Assembly: GCA_040954595.2 (NCBI GenBank)
Contig: CM082577.2
Coordinates: 14,818,001 to 14,882,000, forward strand
Direction of reading: 5' to 3'
DNA: 64,000 nt
Origin: Balanoglossus misakiensis
Lineage: Eukaryota > Hemichordata
Positions 11,560 through 23,725 of the stretch are shown here, one piece after another. The notes under the pieces are model-generated. The model had not been told where the DNA came from, did not search any database, and saw nothing but the letters and a program-made list of their open reading frames with translations. Made by a program: the position numbers and the translations under genes. Position 1 is the first letter of the stretch; every line of letters starts with the position of its first letter.

Positions 11560-12720
11560 AGGGCACAAGCCAAGCTGGCTTGTGCCCTATTGGTATTACT
11601 GGGGTTTTTCATCTTTTTTTTTTTTCTTGTGTAGTTTTTTTGCCCAACAGGATCTTGAAAATGGCTGAACCTACATATCTCAAACTTGGCACAATGGTGC
11701 AGGCCTATGAGAGCTGGTGCAGTACCTCTGTGAATGTTTAAATAGTCATGTTACCTGATGACCATATATGGGCAAAGTTTTCAAATGGGCCTAATTTGCA
11801 TATGAATGGAGATATCAAAATTCTTTTAGCGATTTTTGCAGACCATGTGGTCAGTGTCCTACATGCCAAATGTCAAGGCCGTGGGCCAAGTCTATTTGGA
11901 GAAGAAGATTTTTTATTTTTCATATTTTTGGACCCAGCCATAGGCCTATATTTTCTATAGTTAAGCTATGACGCTATGTCCACGTCGGCTGTGCAATGGT
12001 CCTGTACAGTGACTCTCTATTGGCCCGTGAGCAGAATGGGACCACAATAAAAGGCAAAATATTGGGCTCACCTGTAACACCTGCTTAACTCATTAATTAT
12101 GTGCATACCTAATTCCAGGCTAACTAATACAGCTAGAGGTTTTGTTCTTGTGGGACATGGACCAGTATGGGATCAAACATTTTTGCCCACATTTTGGGTG
12201 ACCTCAGGTGTCCTTTGACCTACTTTCCTATATATTGGCATCCACAGCAGGTACAGACTTGGCGTTTGGAGGGTTGTGACTAAAATTGAAAAGACAAAAT
12301 TGGGGGTCACCTGTGACACCTGCTTATCTCATTAATTATGTGCATACCTAATTCCACGCTAGCCAATAGGGCTAGAGGTTTGATTTTTGTTGAACATGGA
12401 CCAGTATGGGGTTAAAATTTCTTGCCCAATTTTGGGTGACCTCAGGTGACCTTTGACCTACTTTACCATATCTCGGCAACCCACGCAGATACAGGCATTG
12501 CATTTGGAGGCATGGAATTCCTAATGGAGCCTTATACTTTACCTCATTAATTATGTGCATATCTAATTCTAGGCGAGCCAATAGGGCTAGAGGTCTGGGT
12601 TTTGTTGGACCTGGACTAGTATGGGGATCAAAACTTTTTGCCCAAATTTTGGGCGACCACATTTGACCTTTGACCTTCGGCTTAAGCTTGTGCCCGTCAT
12701 CGCTGCTTGCAGCTATATTT
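11560..12720 (+). repeat. long interspersed repeat unit, type B
   Basis: Begins with the head hairpin GGGCACAAGCC...GGCTTGTGCCC and then TATTGG, and ends TGCTTGCAGCTATATTT. Most of it matches 36224-37634. It contains several subrepeats of about 250 bp, each starting CATTAATTATGTGCATA, with DR1 motifs near 12450 and 12664. Confidence 0.8.
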
Positions 12721-13360
12721 ATCATTATTATCATACATGCACATTGTGAACTAGCCCTGCGTACAGGTCTGTGTGTTCCCGGCGTTACACGGCCTCCACC
12801 CACAGCCCTGCGAGGCGCCATAGAAAAAACTGGTGCTTCTGTGGTCCGGATCCGGACCGCAGCTTTTTCGGAAATCAACTTTGCCCAACGATCATAACGA
12901 CAAATAACGCTCGTTTTTCTGAAGCTTTGTTGCACTTCCGCGTTTACCCGGAGAATGCCATACTGAAATACAACGAGTTTACCCATCAGCCACCGCGTCA
13001 CAGGTCACCAGCCAGCTCGGATCTGGCAAACAAAAGAGCATCGGACCAAAATGTTTTCAATATATTTTAATACCGTAGTTAACGGGGAAAATATGTATAC
13101 TTTTAGCTTTAAATAGTTGTATAAATTAATTAAATATTCTGTAATTATATTCGATGTGAAATAAATACAAAATAAACTAAACTAAAATGTTCAAAGCTTC
13201 TGACATGTAATTTGGACATTTGATATCGGATACTTCTAGTAAAGTTAATTGATTTATGGTTTTATGGTAGTGTCTGTCTCTGTCTGGCTTTCTTAAGTGC
13301 TAATTAAACGTCATTAACTTGCAAAATCCAATCATCCTTCGCTATACACTTTCAGTAGCC
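12721..13360. other. intergenic; one arm of a hairpin repeat
   Basis: 12752-12793 repeats one arm and the loop of the hairpin at 50325-50384 (core GTACAGGTCTGTGTGTTCCC). The rest, ahead of the ATG at 13361, shows no feature. Confidence 0.4.
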
Positions 13361-14437
13361 ATGGAGGAATGCATTAATTGTGGTGTTAAATTTGCCCCCA
13401 AACAAAAAACTCTACAAAGAAAATCTGTGGACGCAAAATTGCCCCACTCCAGCCAATCGGGCATAGAAGTTATTGAACGTGAATTTCATGTAAGCCTTAC
13501 ACCAGGAAAACCACGATACTTGTGTTTGCCCTGTGCCAGAGTTCTGGCAAAGCTACACTCATCAGGCAAAAATGATGATGAGAGTAGCCGCACCTTTTCC
13601 GACAGCATGAGCAAGCAAGCTCAGCTCTCGAAAAAAATGCCCGATGAGAGTTACAGGTCTCCAATTGGTCTTTCAGAAAAGAGAATGAAATTTGGTACAC
13701 CAGTAAAGGGTGTAAGTAGAGTGAAACCTACTTCCAAGGTAAGATATTTCTTTTTAAAAATCACCATTATTAGCAGTATTCAGTTTATTAATTTACTATT
13801 TGACCATTTTCTTCACTATTTTTGCACATTTTATTTAAATGCCATGAGGAAGACTTATGACATTTTACAGCCACAGTAATACTACCTTCTGATTGAAGAA
13901 TTTTTACCAAATGTTAAGAAAATTGTGTTCATTTGTATATCGTCCCATCGACTTGGTTTAAAACAATCTTATATTTGCATTTGAATAAAAAGTGTTGAGA
14001 AAAATATAAAGACAGCCAGTAGTTTATGAATTTAAGATATTTTATCACTTATTTGAACATGAGTTTAAAACATTGAAATTTTTGTCCTGATGCATTAACT
14101 TTCAAGCCTTAAAACCTCACTATTTTCTTATTCTTATTAGATTATATCCAACCGTGGGAGTGCCGTTAAGAAACTGCTGAGATCCCAATATCTCCAGGCG
14201 TTTAACATCCTGGTCAAGAAAAGCAAACCAGCAAGAAATGCCATACTCAAAGTTGCAGCAAATATGATCAAAAAGGAAATGAGAGAGTACTCAAAAAAAG
14301 AAACACCACTTGCCAAGCCTGTAACAGTTGAAAATTCGTCTTCTTTTAGTTGGGGAGATGTAATAAATCAACTAAAGAAGGAAGTTCCTGCAACATTTGC
14401 TTGCATTACGTCCATGGTGACAAGGCAAACAAAGCAC
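13361..14437 (+). pseudogene. DUF6589-family gene, only first two exons
   Basis: Exon 1 (13361-13738) starts CCATGG in good Kozak context and encodes a CxxC/CxxC zinc-ribbon-like N-terminus (CINCGVKF ... YLCLPCARVL) followed by a basic linker. Exon 2 (14141-14437) encodes SAVKKLLRSQYLQAFNILV and FSWGDVINQLKKEVPATF. Exon layout and sequence style parallel exons 1 and 2 of the complete gene at 25886-31614, so this is a relative. No further exons follow: a foldback element begins at 14530 and an unrelated hAT gene at 15409. The remaining DUF6589 part is absent, so a truncated copy is likeliest; capture as part of another gene cannot be ruled out. Confidence 0.6.
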
Positions 14438-14529
14438 GTAATCTTCTTTTACATTAAAGGGGAAATCCGTCGTAGCTGATTTCTACATAATTTGGTAGCT
14501 TTGATGTCACTCTTTCAGAAAAAAAACGT

Positions 14530-15006
14530 ATTCGCCATGTATAGGTCGCGCGATTTTTTACAAAATCTAGGGAAAGTTGGCAGAATTTCCAATATGGCGT
14601 TTACCGTAATTTGAATCATGGGAAAAAAAGCGCCAGGACCAACTTCCGCCCACCTTAGTGTGGGTGATACCATTGGTCGATTGGTGTCACTGCGTCACAA
14701 GCTAAGCGTATTTGCATATTTTCCATGGGTTATAGCTCATGAAAACTGTCAATAGATGACAAATTTTCGACTTTGCTGATGATTGTTTATCAACTGATGC
14801 AAAGAACAAACAATAGCTATGAAAATACGCCTAGTCTGTCGCCAAGTGACACCTATTGGAAAATGGTATCACCCACACCATGGTGGGCGGAAGTTGGTCC
14901 TGGCGCTTTTTTTCCCATGATTCAAATTACAGTAAACGCCATATTGGAAATTCTGCCAACTTTCCCTAGATTTTGTAAAAAATCGCGCGACCTATACATG
15001 GCGAAT
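14530..15006. mobile_element. foldback (long inverted repeat) element
   Basis: Left arm about 14530-14725 and right arm about 14815-15006 are inverted copies with few mismatches (ATTCGCCATGTATAGGTCGC pairs with its complement at the right end), leaving a loop of about 90 bases. No coding capacity. It sits immediately after the truncated gene at 13361-14437. Confidence 0.85.
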
Positions 15007-15408
15007 ATCAGTGTTCGAAATAACGCCTGTCCGACAGTCCGAGACTGGTTGTTTTTCCACCGGACTGGTAGAAAAAAAAAGTTACCAGTCCGGCGGACAG
15101 GTTGAATTTAGCGTGGAGTTGACTTGTTTGCGGTATCGATCAATATCATAGACGTACGTGACCTCATCGCGACCCTAGCTGTCCCGGATAGCGCCGCCAA
15201 CGATATTTTTTAGATCATCCTCTGTTCATTAATTAAATTGATTAATTGCAAATAAAAGAAACAATCTGATTGGACAGAATGACGTATAACCTTGAAAATT
15301 AACTAATCAAAGTACTTGATGTATGAGCTTCAAAGTAACCGCGCCATTCTGAGATTCTCCAATATAACACGGCAATACCGCGAGCGTGCACCGTGATTTT
15401 CTGGAATT

Positions 15409-16610
15409 ATGCTGCCGAATTTTCTGGGCCTGCCAACTCTCCCAGCCAAACGGAAGACGCCAGAGGACGCCTTACATGCAAAAAGGGTGTACGATGCCAC
15501 TAAACGTAAGAGGACAATTGTCCAATCATGGAAAATTGAATTCCAAGATTGGTTGGTAACGGACGACAGTGCGAGCGAGCAAAAATTGTATTGCAAATTA
15601 TGCCCATTGCAAAGAAAAACCAACCCGTTGATAAATACAAAAAATACGCGTATGGTGCTTTCGTTAAAGGCTCAACAAACCTCCGACACGAAGCTCTGAA
15701 AACTCACGAAACGTCAGAGGGGCATAAATATGCCAAGCAGTACCTGGATGCAAAAGCGGCTCCCCCGGGCGATTCGATAGCGGAAAGGACACTTCAGTCG
15801 ATGAACACGGCAACATTTGAGAAGCTTTCTAAGCTTTTCAGAAATGCCCATGCTTTGGCAAAGAAATCTCGACCTATCAGCGACTTCAAATGGCAGTGCA
15901 CACTCGATCAACAGAAAGGCGTGGATATTGGTCATACATATCATAACGACAAAAGTGCCCAACAATTTCTGATTGCCATATCAGATATCGAACGGTCCAA
16001 AATTGAAAGTGAACTTTCTCAGGCACGTTACTGCAGTTTGCTGTCGGACGGCTCAACTGACGTGTCAGTCGTGGAAAATGAAATTGTGTATGTACACTTT
16101 GCCAGACGTGGCATACCCCACTGCTACTTTCTAGGGCTTATTGCCTGTGAGGTTGCAAATGCACAGGGCATTTATAGTGCCATAATGAAAGCACTGAACT
16201 TCCAAAACTTGGAAAAAACGGAAATCCAGAAAAAAGTTGTGGGGTTTGCTGGTGATGGAGCATCTGTGAATACTGGAAAAATCAATGGTGTCATTGCGCA
16301 TATGAGAAACCGGATTAGTCCTGCAATTGTCATGGTACAGTGTTTGTCTCACAGAGTTGAACTTGCCTTCAAAGATGCCATGAAGAAGGCACCTCTGTAT
16401 TCAAAGGTATACAGCCTGATGGATGAATTGTTCAAGTTCTACCACGAAAGTGCTAAACAGAGTGCTGGGTTGAAGTCTTCATTTGAAGCACTAAACATCA
16501 CACCATGTACTCCAACTCGAGTGGGCGGAACACGCTGGCTTGGTCATACACTGACAGCTCTCAACAACATTTGGAAGGGATACACAGCCATTGTGAAGCA
16601 TCTCAGTCAG
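15409..16610 (+). pseudogene. hAT-family (ZNF862-like) transposase, N-terminal part
   Basis: Starts at ATG 15409. The first frame runs through WKIEFQDWL and LYCKLCP (first zinc pair); one base shift between about 15605 and 15660 moves to a second frame carrying GAFVKGSTNLRHEALKTHE (H...H of the TTF-type finger). That frame continues with LLSDGSTDVSVVENEIVYVH (DUF4371-type hAT core), FAGDGASVNTGKINGV, QCLSHRVELAFKD and GGTRWLGH. Coding ends at donor CAG/GTAACA (16610), after which LINE sequence begins. The second half, including the dimerisation region, is missing. Inactivated by the frameshift and truncation. Its closest partner in the window is the minus-strand gene at 53866-55756. Confidence 0.8.
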
Positions 16611-16634
16611 GTAACAATAGTTATCAATATCTTA

Positions 16635-17672
16635 TTTTTTATCTCATCGACAGGAATGTTCCCTTGTATGCTGTTCGAATTTTATATTACTGGTACAGAA
16701 ATCAATTGTTTACTGTGTTGTGGGGTAATGAAACCTCAGAGTTGTTTTCTGTTTCTAACGGTGTAAGACAAGGGGGAGTACTCTCTCCCTATCTTTTTAA
16801 TGTCTACATTGATGATCTTATCAATGCACTCTGTAAAGCCAAAGTTGGCTGTACCATGTGTGGTGTCAGCGCTAACACTTTAGGTTACGCTGACGACATG
16901 ACTCTACTCAGTCCAAGTATTAAGGGTCTACGCCGTCTTCTTAGAATTTGTGAAATTTATGGCAAGGATTATGATATCATTTATAATTCTAGTAAAACTG
17001 TGTGCATGCTTTTTAATGGGAAGAATATGAGAGTTCAAAGAATTCCTTCGGTTAAACTTAATGACATCACTTTGAAGTTTGTACCTGTACACACCTATCT
17101 GGGCCATGTAATATCTTGTGATGGTTGTGATAATGAAGATATTGAACGACAGAGAAAAGCATTTTGCGTTAGAGCAAACATGCTATTGAAACATTTTCAA
17201 CATTGTAGTCAAGATGTGAAGAAAGTTTTATTTTTGGCATATTGTAGTAATATTTACTGTTGCAGTTTGTGGGCATCCTTTAAAGTTAAACCGATGAAAA
17301 AATTTAAAACTATGTACAATAATGTTTGGAGAAGACTTCTCGGTCTTCCGCCATTTTGCAGTGCATCGGGTATGTTTGCTACAAACCATGTATTGTCACT
17401 TGGTGAAGTTTTTAGACGCAATATGTACAGTTTTAAGCGTAGACTGTTCATCAGATAGAGCGACTGACAGCATATTTTTCAAACATTGGCGAAAGCAATT
17501 GTATATCATGTAATTTGGCAGAGGTTTTTTTTGGTGTGTGTGTGTCTCAGTTTCAGATTTTCCAGAGTATTTTCATTAGTGTTTTTTTTTTTTTTTTTTT
17601 TTTTTTTTCTTCTCTCTTTTGGGTATATGGACTTTTTTTAAAGTCTGAAATAAAGTATTATTATTATTATCA
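16635..17672 (+). mobile_element. 5'-truncated LINE with reverse transcriptase C-terminal half
   Basis: The open frame to 17458 begins inside the reverse transcriptase and shows SNGVRQGGVLSPYLFNVYID, the catalytic YADDM, then SKTVCMLF and the thumb region to the stop. The N-terminal half and endonuclease are absent, as expected of a 5'-truncated insertion. The 3' end has a T-rich stretch and ends AAATAAAG followed by (TTA)n. The active-site YADD is intact. Clade not settled; the trinucleotide tail would suit RTE-like elements. The insertion interrupts the hAT gene. Confidence 0.85.
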
Positions 17673-17932
17673 TAATGAATTGCCAAGTTTGTACATAGTG
17701 TAAATAGGATTAACTTTCCTCAGGAGAAGGTAAAAGTCCCGTAGCTCATTCGAGCGGGAACAGCCAGTGTGAGTGTTGCGCCCCACTCAGCTCTTTGCTC
17801 GAAGTTTTCTTCCCGCCTTCACCGGACGCCAGAATTTCTGATTTTCCTCTTTCCCGTTGGTTCTCCATCTGTGGTAAGACAGAGCAAGTTGACCCAGCGA
17901 TCATCAGCTCGGTGCCGTCGCTGAAGTGCAGA

Positions 17933-18342
17933 CACCTGATGTTGAAGTGCAACTTTGGGCCGAGCAGAATGGCATCACATCATTGACACTTCACACCTTA
18001 GCCATCAACGGGTTTACTAACATGTCTTCGATGAAGCTTTTACACTACGAAGACTTCTTGTTACTGAAGATTTCGCCTCTCGCTCCACTTCGTTATCTGG
18101 AAGCTGCCCTGAAACTTTTGGCTGGCCAGCGTACCCCCACAACCAGCGAGGCAAGCAATGACAGACATGCTGACCAACAGAGGACGCCGTTCGATAAACA
18201 ACTCAACATGACGGCCTCCTGTTCTCCGAGTACCATCAGCGGGGCGACGGGATCATCAATGAAGACGGAAGACACCCAACCTCCAGACCGATCGGACAAC
18301 CACTCCAGCATTGGATATGAACGGAAAAAAGTCTTGTGGTAA
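17933..18342 (+). CDS. open exon with SAM-like helical segment
   Basis: Opens after an acceptor-like GTGCAG and runs to TAA at 18342. The first 60 residues (LWAEQNGITS, GFTNMSSMKLLHYEDFLLLK, LRYLEAALKLL) have the spacing of a SAM-type five-helix domain: Leu-rich helix, short turn, EDFLL, then a final amphipathic helix. The remainder is Ser/Thr/Gln-rich low complexity. It could be a short gene of its own or the first exon of one. Weak call; a structure prediction would settle it. Confidence 0.3.
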
Positions 18343-18769
18343 TGTCAAGTTCTGTGGTAATGTCATTAATATTCGCATGTTTTTTTCCATGTGGTAACCA
18401 CAGCATAAAAAAGTAAGCTGAATATGTAACACACATTAAAGGTCCCATGCCATGCCCTATACAACCACGCGTAAAATCACTATTTGGGTCTTGAAGTTAA
18501 CGTATGTTACTATCTTGCAATGCGTTTTGCCCCTTGTGCTTAGATAACAAGCAAGTAAAAGTGGCGAGTGGGCGTGTACTCCTGACCCAACTCAGTCGAG
18601 TTTTTTCGGCTTTTCGAAGTTCAGTCGAAGGCTTATCTTGATGTGGACAAATAGTCTTTCACACCTTCGCAAATCCTCTGCCCGTAATGTGAAACAAGGG
18701 CTTCCTTTGCTTTGACCGTGTACACTTAGGGCAACTTCTCATTCAGTCTCCTACTATGGTCATGACACC

Positions 18770-21700
18770 ATGGTAAGACGTTGTTCTTTTGGAGGTTGCG
18801 CCAACAAAGGCAGTTCCGATGTCTCACTTTATAGTTTTCCATCAAATGTTTCTCAACGATCTCAGTGATCAGAGGCAGTCAAACAGACTCGGTCCGATTG
18901 GGATGGTCCAAAGCCGTACAGCGTTGTTTGCAGCGAACACTTTCCGGAAGAGTCATTCCATCGCGGAAAGCAGAACGACGTTCTTACTCTAGCTCGCGCT
19001 TTTGTAGCCGATCAGTATGGCTACAAACGTCGACCCAAGTTGAAAAGCAACGCTGTACCCAGTCCGACAATTACAATATTGTCATCAGAAAATCAAACAG
19101 GTGAAGGAGGGGCCACTGATGTCATACTACTTCCAGAAATACCCGCTTTACGTTTAGATGACGGCATAGTTCACCCGGTAAGTAACGATGTGCCTCTTGG
19201 CTTATGTCTGGGTCAGTGTCATGCTGTTTCGCTTTTTTGAACAGGTTGTTTACAGAAATTGCATGCTTTCACAAATGTGGCTTTTTCCGAAATTTATTCC
19301 GACTAGCCTAGAAAAATAATTCACGAGTCAGTAACGAGTGTATCACGAAATAGCCAAGGACAAGCGACAACGTTTACGGCTTTCGGGCAAAGATCGGGAT
19401 CTGTCAGGGGAGGGGAAACCGGGCAGGGGAGTGGTGCGCTCTATCAAGCTTGCAGCGTCGAAAATACCTCGAGACATGACGGTGGTCGATCTGTAAGATT
19501 CAGCTGTTGATTTTAATTCCGCGATAAAAATGATGGTAGGCCTACTAATTTGGCTAGCATTGCGGAAACAAAATCTCACCCCGGTCATTCCTTGACTTCA
19601 AGTTCATTCGAATATGTTGTACTCAGCTAGTATGGTTTTCTTTTTACATGGAACGTTTATTCACTCAGAGAAGGTGCTAAAAGCCTCAACTGGTCTCTTT
19701 CATCGGACACAATGTATTTTCGCCTTTCGAAGCATATACTATTGTTGCTACAGGAAATAAACCATGCACAGGCCTACGATTGACACGTCCCTTTGTGGGC
19801 CAATGACAAACTAGTAGTGTATAGTATACAAGTTGTTACGCCGTATCCGTGACTGAATGGGGTCGAGTCAGTAGTTTGCGTCCTGTACGTGTTAGTTTAT
19901 GAGTGGGCGATCGCTATCACGCGTTTACCGGAAGAGCAGTGTTGAAGGAACAGTTGAATATAAATGAAAATTTTAACCACAAGTACACCAAGAGGCCGTT
20001 TTATTGAGTCAAATACATTATTATTATTATTATTTATTAAAATTATGATTTTATAAATAATTGTTTATTTCATTATTATTATTATTTCAGCAACTGTCGG
20101 CAGCTGGCAAAGTTCAATCAACTAATGCTACAACACAAACATCAACAATGACATCTACTGCATCTGCTCAAACGAACCCAGTGCACGTTATATCACAGGT
20201 TGGTCAGGTTAAAATTGTTCTTTCTCTTCTGAATGCATGCATGCACATATCTTACAAGTTTTTTTTATAAAATGCCACATCAATACAAATTTCCTTAAGC
20301 AGCATGATTTCCATTGCCACTTGTCTCAATTCCCTGTATCATAATTGTTTCCTTTCTTTCAGATTCAAACCACATCTGTCGCATGTCAAACTGTATCAGC
20401 TAGAAAATCAACCTCTTCTCAGACGATGAAGACACCAAGTAAATTGAAAAGTAAAGGTGAGTTTTGTAATTGCTGGTCATCTTTTTAGATAATTTGTCAA
20501 TTTCCTGGTTTCGTATCATATGGAGTTGAAGATATAGTCCATTTGTATCATATCCACAATAATAGAAAGACTGTGGCTATTATGTACTGTATTTACTTTC
20601 AGGTCTCCAAGCAAACATCCAGTTCCCATCAAGAGAACAGGCTATTCAGTGTAAGATGAGTTCGCCCATTCCGACATATACATCCTCACCTGTCTGCAGT
20701 GATATAGAAGTAGAGTCAGAAACTGATGATGATGACGACAGTGATGATGATGATGGCGACTATGATGATGATGATGACTACATGCCAAGCTATGAATCTA
20801 TTGACATGACACATGTGACAGTAGAATCGTAAGTATAATTTAATATCCAAGATGAAGATCCTTTATGTTATATCGACGATTTATGAATCTAGTAGAAACC
20901 TCTACAACTAGACTTTCCTTGTGTTTTTCGTTTTCTGCATACTTCATGTTTATTATAATATCCTGTTCATTTTCCCCTTTCAGCTGTGAAACGGACAGTC
21001 CTCAATTTCAAAGGAAGTTTGTGGTATTTGAACCAAATCTGCTACAGTTATTCCAAAACTGCCCTGTTTGTCAAAATGCTACGGACAGTAGAATAAAGAA
21101 GCAGATCGGCTCATATATTGCAATCGGCCAAAGTTGTGAGAACTGCTCCTACACCAGGGAATGGGCTAGCCAACCGATGGTGAATAGTATTCCTGCTGGT
21201 AACATTTTGTTATCAGCATCAATACTTTTTGCAGGGGCCTCACCAAGCAAAGTACTAAAGATGTTCAACCACTACATATGTTCGACCATTTCATTGAGGA
21301 CATACTTCAGGCACCAGGCATCATATCTGCATCCCACCATTCTTTCTGTATGGAACTCAAAACAGTCAAGACTGATAGAAGAAATGGCAGATTATTCTCC
21401 CATAGTACTTGGAGGAGATGGGCGGGCTGACAGCCCAGGCCATTCTGCCAAATATGGCCTCTATACAGCCATGGAGCTGCAGACGAAGAAGATACTTGAT
21501 CTACAGCTTGTACAGGTAAGGACTTGTGACTCAATGAAATTAATAAAATAATGATAATTCTCCAGTTTATAACATGTAGAAGATTAAAAGTGAGCACACA
21601 CACATACGTTAGTCAAAGTACCCATATATGTTTGTTTGTTTGTTTGTTCTCTGCATTTATTCATTCATTCATTTATTTACTTTCATTATGTTTTAACCAT

Positions 21701-23335
21701 CAGTCAAATGAAGTTAATGGCAGTTACCATATGGAGAAAGAGGGTTTAAAGCGATGTCTGGAGTTTCTGAAAGACAAAGGAATTGATGTCGGAGAAATGA
21801 TTACTGACAGATATAGACAAATTGGCAAATATATACGGGAGGAACTTCCTGAAGCACAGCACTATTATGATGTATGGCATGTTGCGAAAGGTAAATACAG
21901 TGAAATATACGTGTAATGTTGCTTTTATATATAAATAGATGAGCTACACGTCTGAAAATTCTAGCGATGAGATGTATGCCTTTCATACAGTTTATAGTTG
22001 AATAATGATAAATTTCATGTATGTACATAATTTCAGGAATACAGAAAAAACTAAAGTCACTAGCAAAGGAGAGTGATTGTGAAGATGTTGGAAAATGGAT
22101 TCGCAGCATAACAAATCACTTGTATTGGTGTGCGACATCTACTGAAGATGGTAATAGCGAGGTGGTGGAAGCAAAATGGCTATCGCTGGCAAACCATATA
22201 CAGGATATACATTTCGGGCATAGTGAACTCTTCACTGAGTGCACTCACGGACCTCTCAGACGCAGAGGAAGGAGGAAAAAGTGGCTTAAACCAGGTAAAT
22301 GTACTTTTCATATGAAATATTTTGGGGTTTTTAAATTTGTGTACCATTGTTTGATATATAAAATGAAAATTTGGCGTTGATTAATATGACAAAAACGATC
22401 CCTGAAATTAAACAATGTATCTGGTGTACTTGTGTTTCCTGCATTGCCAACTCTACCTTTGTTGACATTATTCAGCCAATGAGAGTCACAGAATGCATGA
22501 TCTTTTGTACCTTCCTTGATTTTCTTTGAAGTTATGGAGAAGCACTGACATGATCAATTTCCTGTATTTTTCTCATATTTACCTGTACAGGTACTAAAGC
22601 ATGTGATAAGGTAGTATCTATAATCACAAACAAGACGCTGTGCAAAGATGTAAAGAAACTTTCCCCCCGCTACCAAACCTATGGCCTGGAAAGTTTCCAC
22701 AGCTTGGTAAATCACTTCGCACCAAAGATGTTGGCGTTCTCATTCCATGGCATGTCATCAAGGTTATTAACTTAATTCTTACTTTTATCAAGATTTCTAA
22801 CACAGTAACTTATTCAATTGGGAAAGTGTGCTCTTCAAAAATAAGATAAGACATCACAACATTAGATTTGTCTTATTTTTTTCCGTATTTTCCTTACAGA
22901 TTGTTACTTGCTGCCATGCATTTTAATGAAAACAATAATAAATGACAGGCAGAGACTGTGGATGGTGAACTCCAGTTTGTTGTGAAGTTTCCAAAGTACA
23001 AGAGTGGTGGACACATACTCAAGAAAATAATGGAAACCAGCTCTTATGGTAATAACATATATTGCATTTCTGAATAATTGCCTGTTTGGGGAATAGTGTT
23101 AAAGATATATAGACGACCATCTGGCTTTGTATTTGAGTGGAGTTTTCTTTTAAAGTTGCATTTTCAATTATTTTCAGCATATGTAACAGATCTAATGACA
23201 GAATTGGAAAGTGCTGTTGCTGGTGACACTTCACTTCCGGTACTTGAAGATGAACCTCCACCACTATGTGGTGGATTTGACCGTCCTAATAAGGAGAGGC
23301 TTATTCAGGAACACAGGAAAAGATTTTCTTGTTGA
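18770..23335 (+). pseudogene. THAP-Kolobok transposase, ten exons, two TGA stops
   Basis: Exons: 18770-19177, 20091-20198, 20363-20456, 20603-20828, 20984-21515, 21704-21890, 22037-22294, 22591-22762, 22900-23048, 23178-23335; every phase agrees, giving 764 codons. N-terminus is a THAP zinc finger (MVRRCSFGGC, LYSFPS, VVCSEHFPEESFHRG). A TxTQT-type linker and an acidic D-rich stretch follow, then the catalytic body with NCPVC, LGGDGRADSPGHSAKYG, MEKEGLKRCLEFL, TDRYRQI (relatives recalled as TDRHRQI), YYDVWHVAKG, NHLYWCATS and a C-terminus GFDRPNKERLIQEHRKRF. Lesions: TGA 18866-18868 where the THAP Trp belongs, and TGA 22943-22945 within NENNNK/QAET. No frameshift. Kotak context CACCATGG marks the start. 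Terminal repeats were not paired; TTAAAGGTCCCATGCC at 18434 is a candidate left end. Confidence 0.88.
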
Positions 23336-23725
23336 GAAGTGGATCAGACAGGCAGTCATGAGTATTTATATTAGCCAGAACCAAGCTCTAATTTAAGCTA
23401 TTTGTTTTGCTGTAATGATTTAGTTTAGGTCACACTGCGAGTGCTCTTGACTTATATTTTCACCTGGAAAGTTTTCACACTTGTCTAACAGGTATAATTG
23501 TTTGTAGGTTTTGTGACTTTTGTCTACTAGACACAGACAATTCTATACCTGTTGAGATCTTGGTGTTAATTTGTTTCTCTCTTTCTTAGTTACTATTCAT
23601 ATATCTCAGTCAATGGGTGATGACTACTGCAGAATACAACTTCTTCATGTGGCAACATACAAAAAAACACACTAAATATTTTAACACACTGCTATTTATT
23701 ACTAGAAGTTTTAACATTGTTACCA
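23336..23725. other. 3' flank of the Kolobok gene
   Basis: No gene. It separates the Kolobok stop codon from the left TTAA of the Mutator-like element. The expected right terminal repeat of the Kolobok element was not recognised. Confidence 0.4.

Noticed and set aside
12372-13001. 209-codon open frame on the minus strand
   Set aside because: It runs through two subrepeats of the interspersed repeat family and into unrelated flank; the peptide echoes shorter frames in other units and has no domain.
18770-23335. TGA codons as selenocysteine
   Set aside because: Neither site aligns with a Cys or redox motif and no SECIS-like hairpin was noticed; the THAP site expects Trp. Nonsense mutation is simpler.
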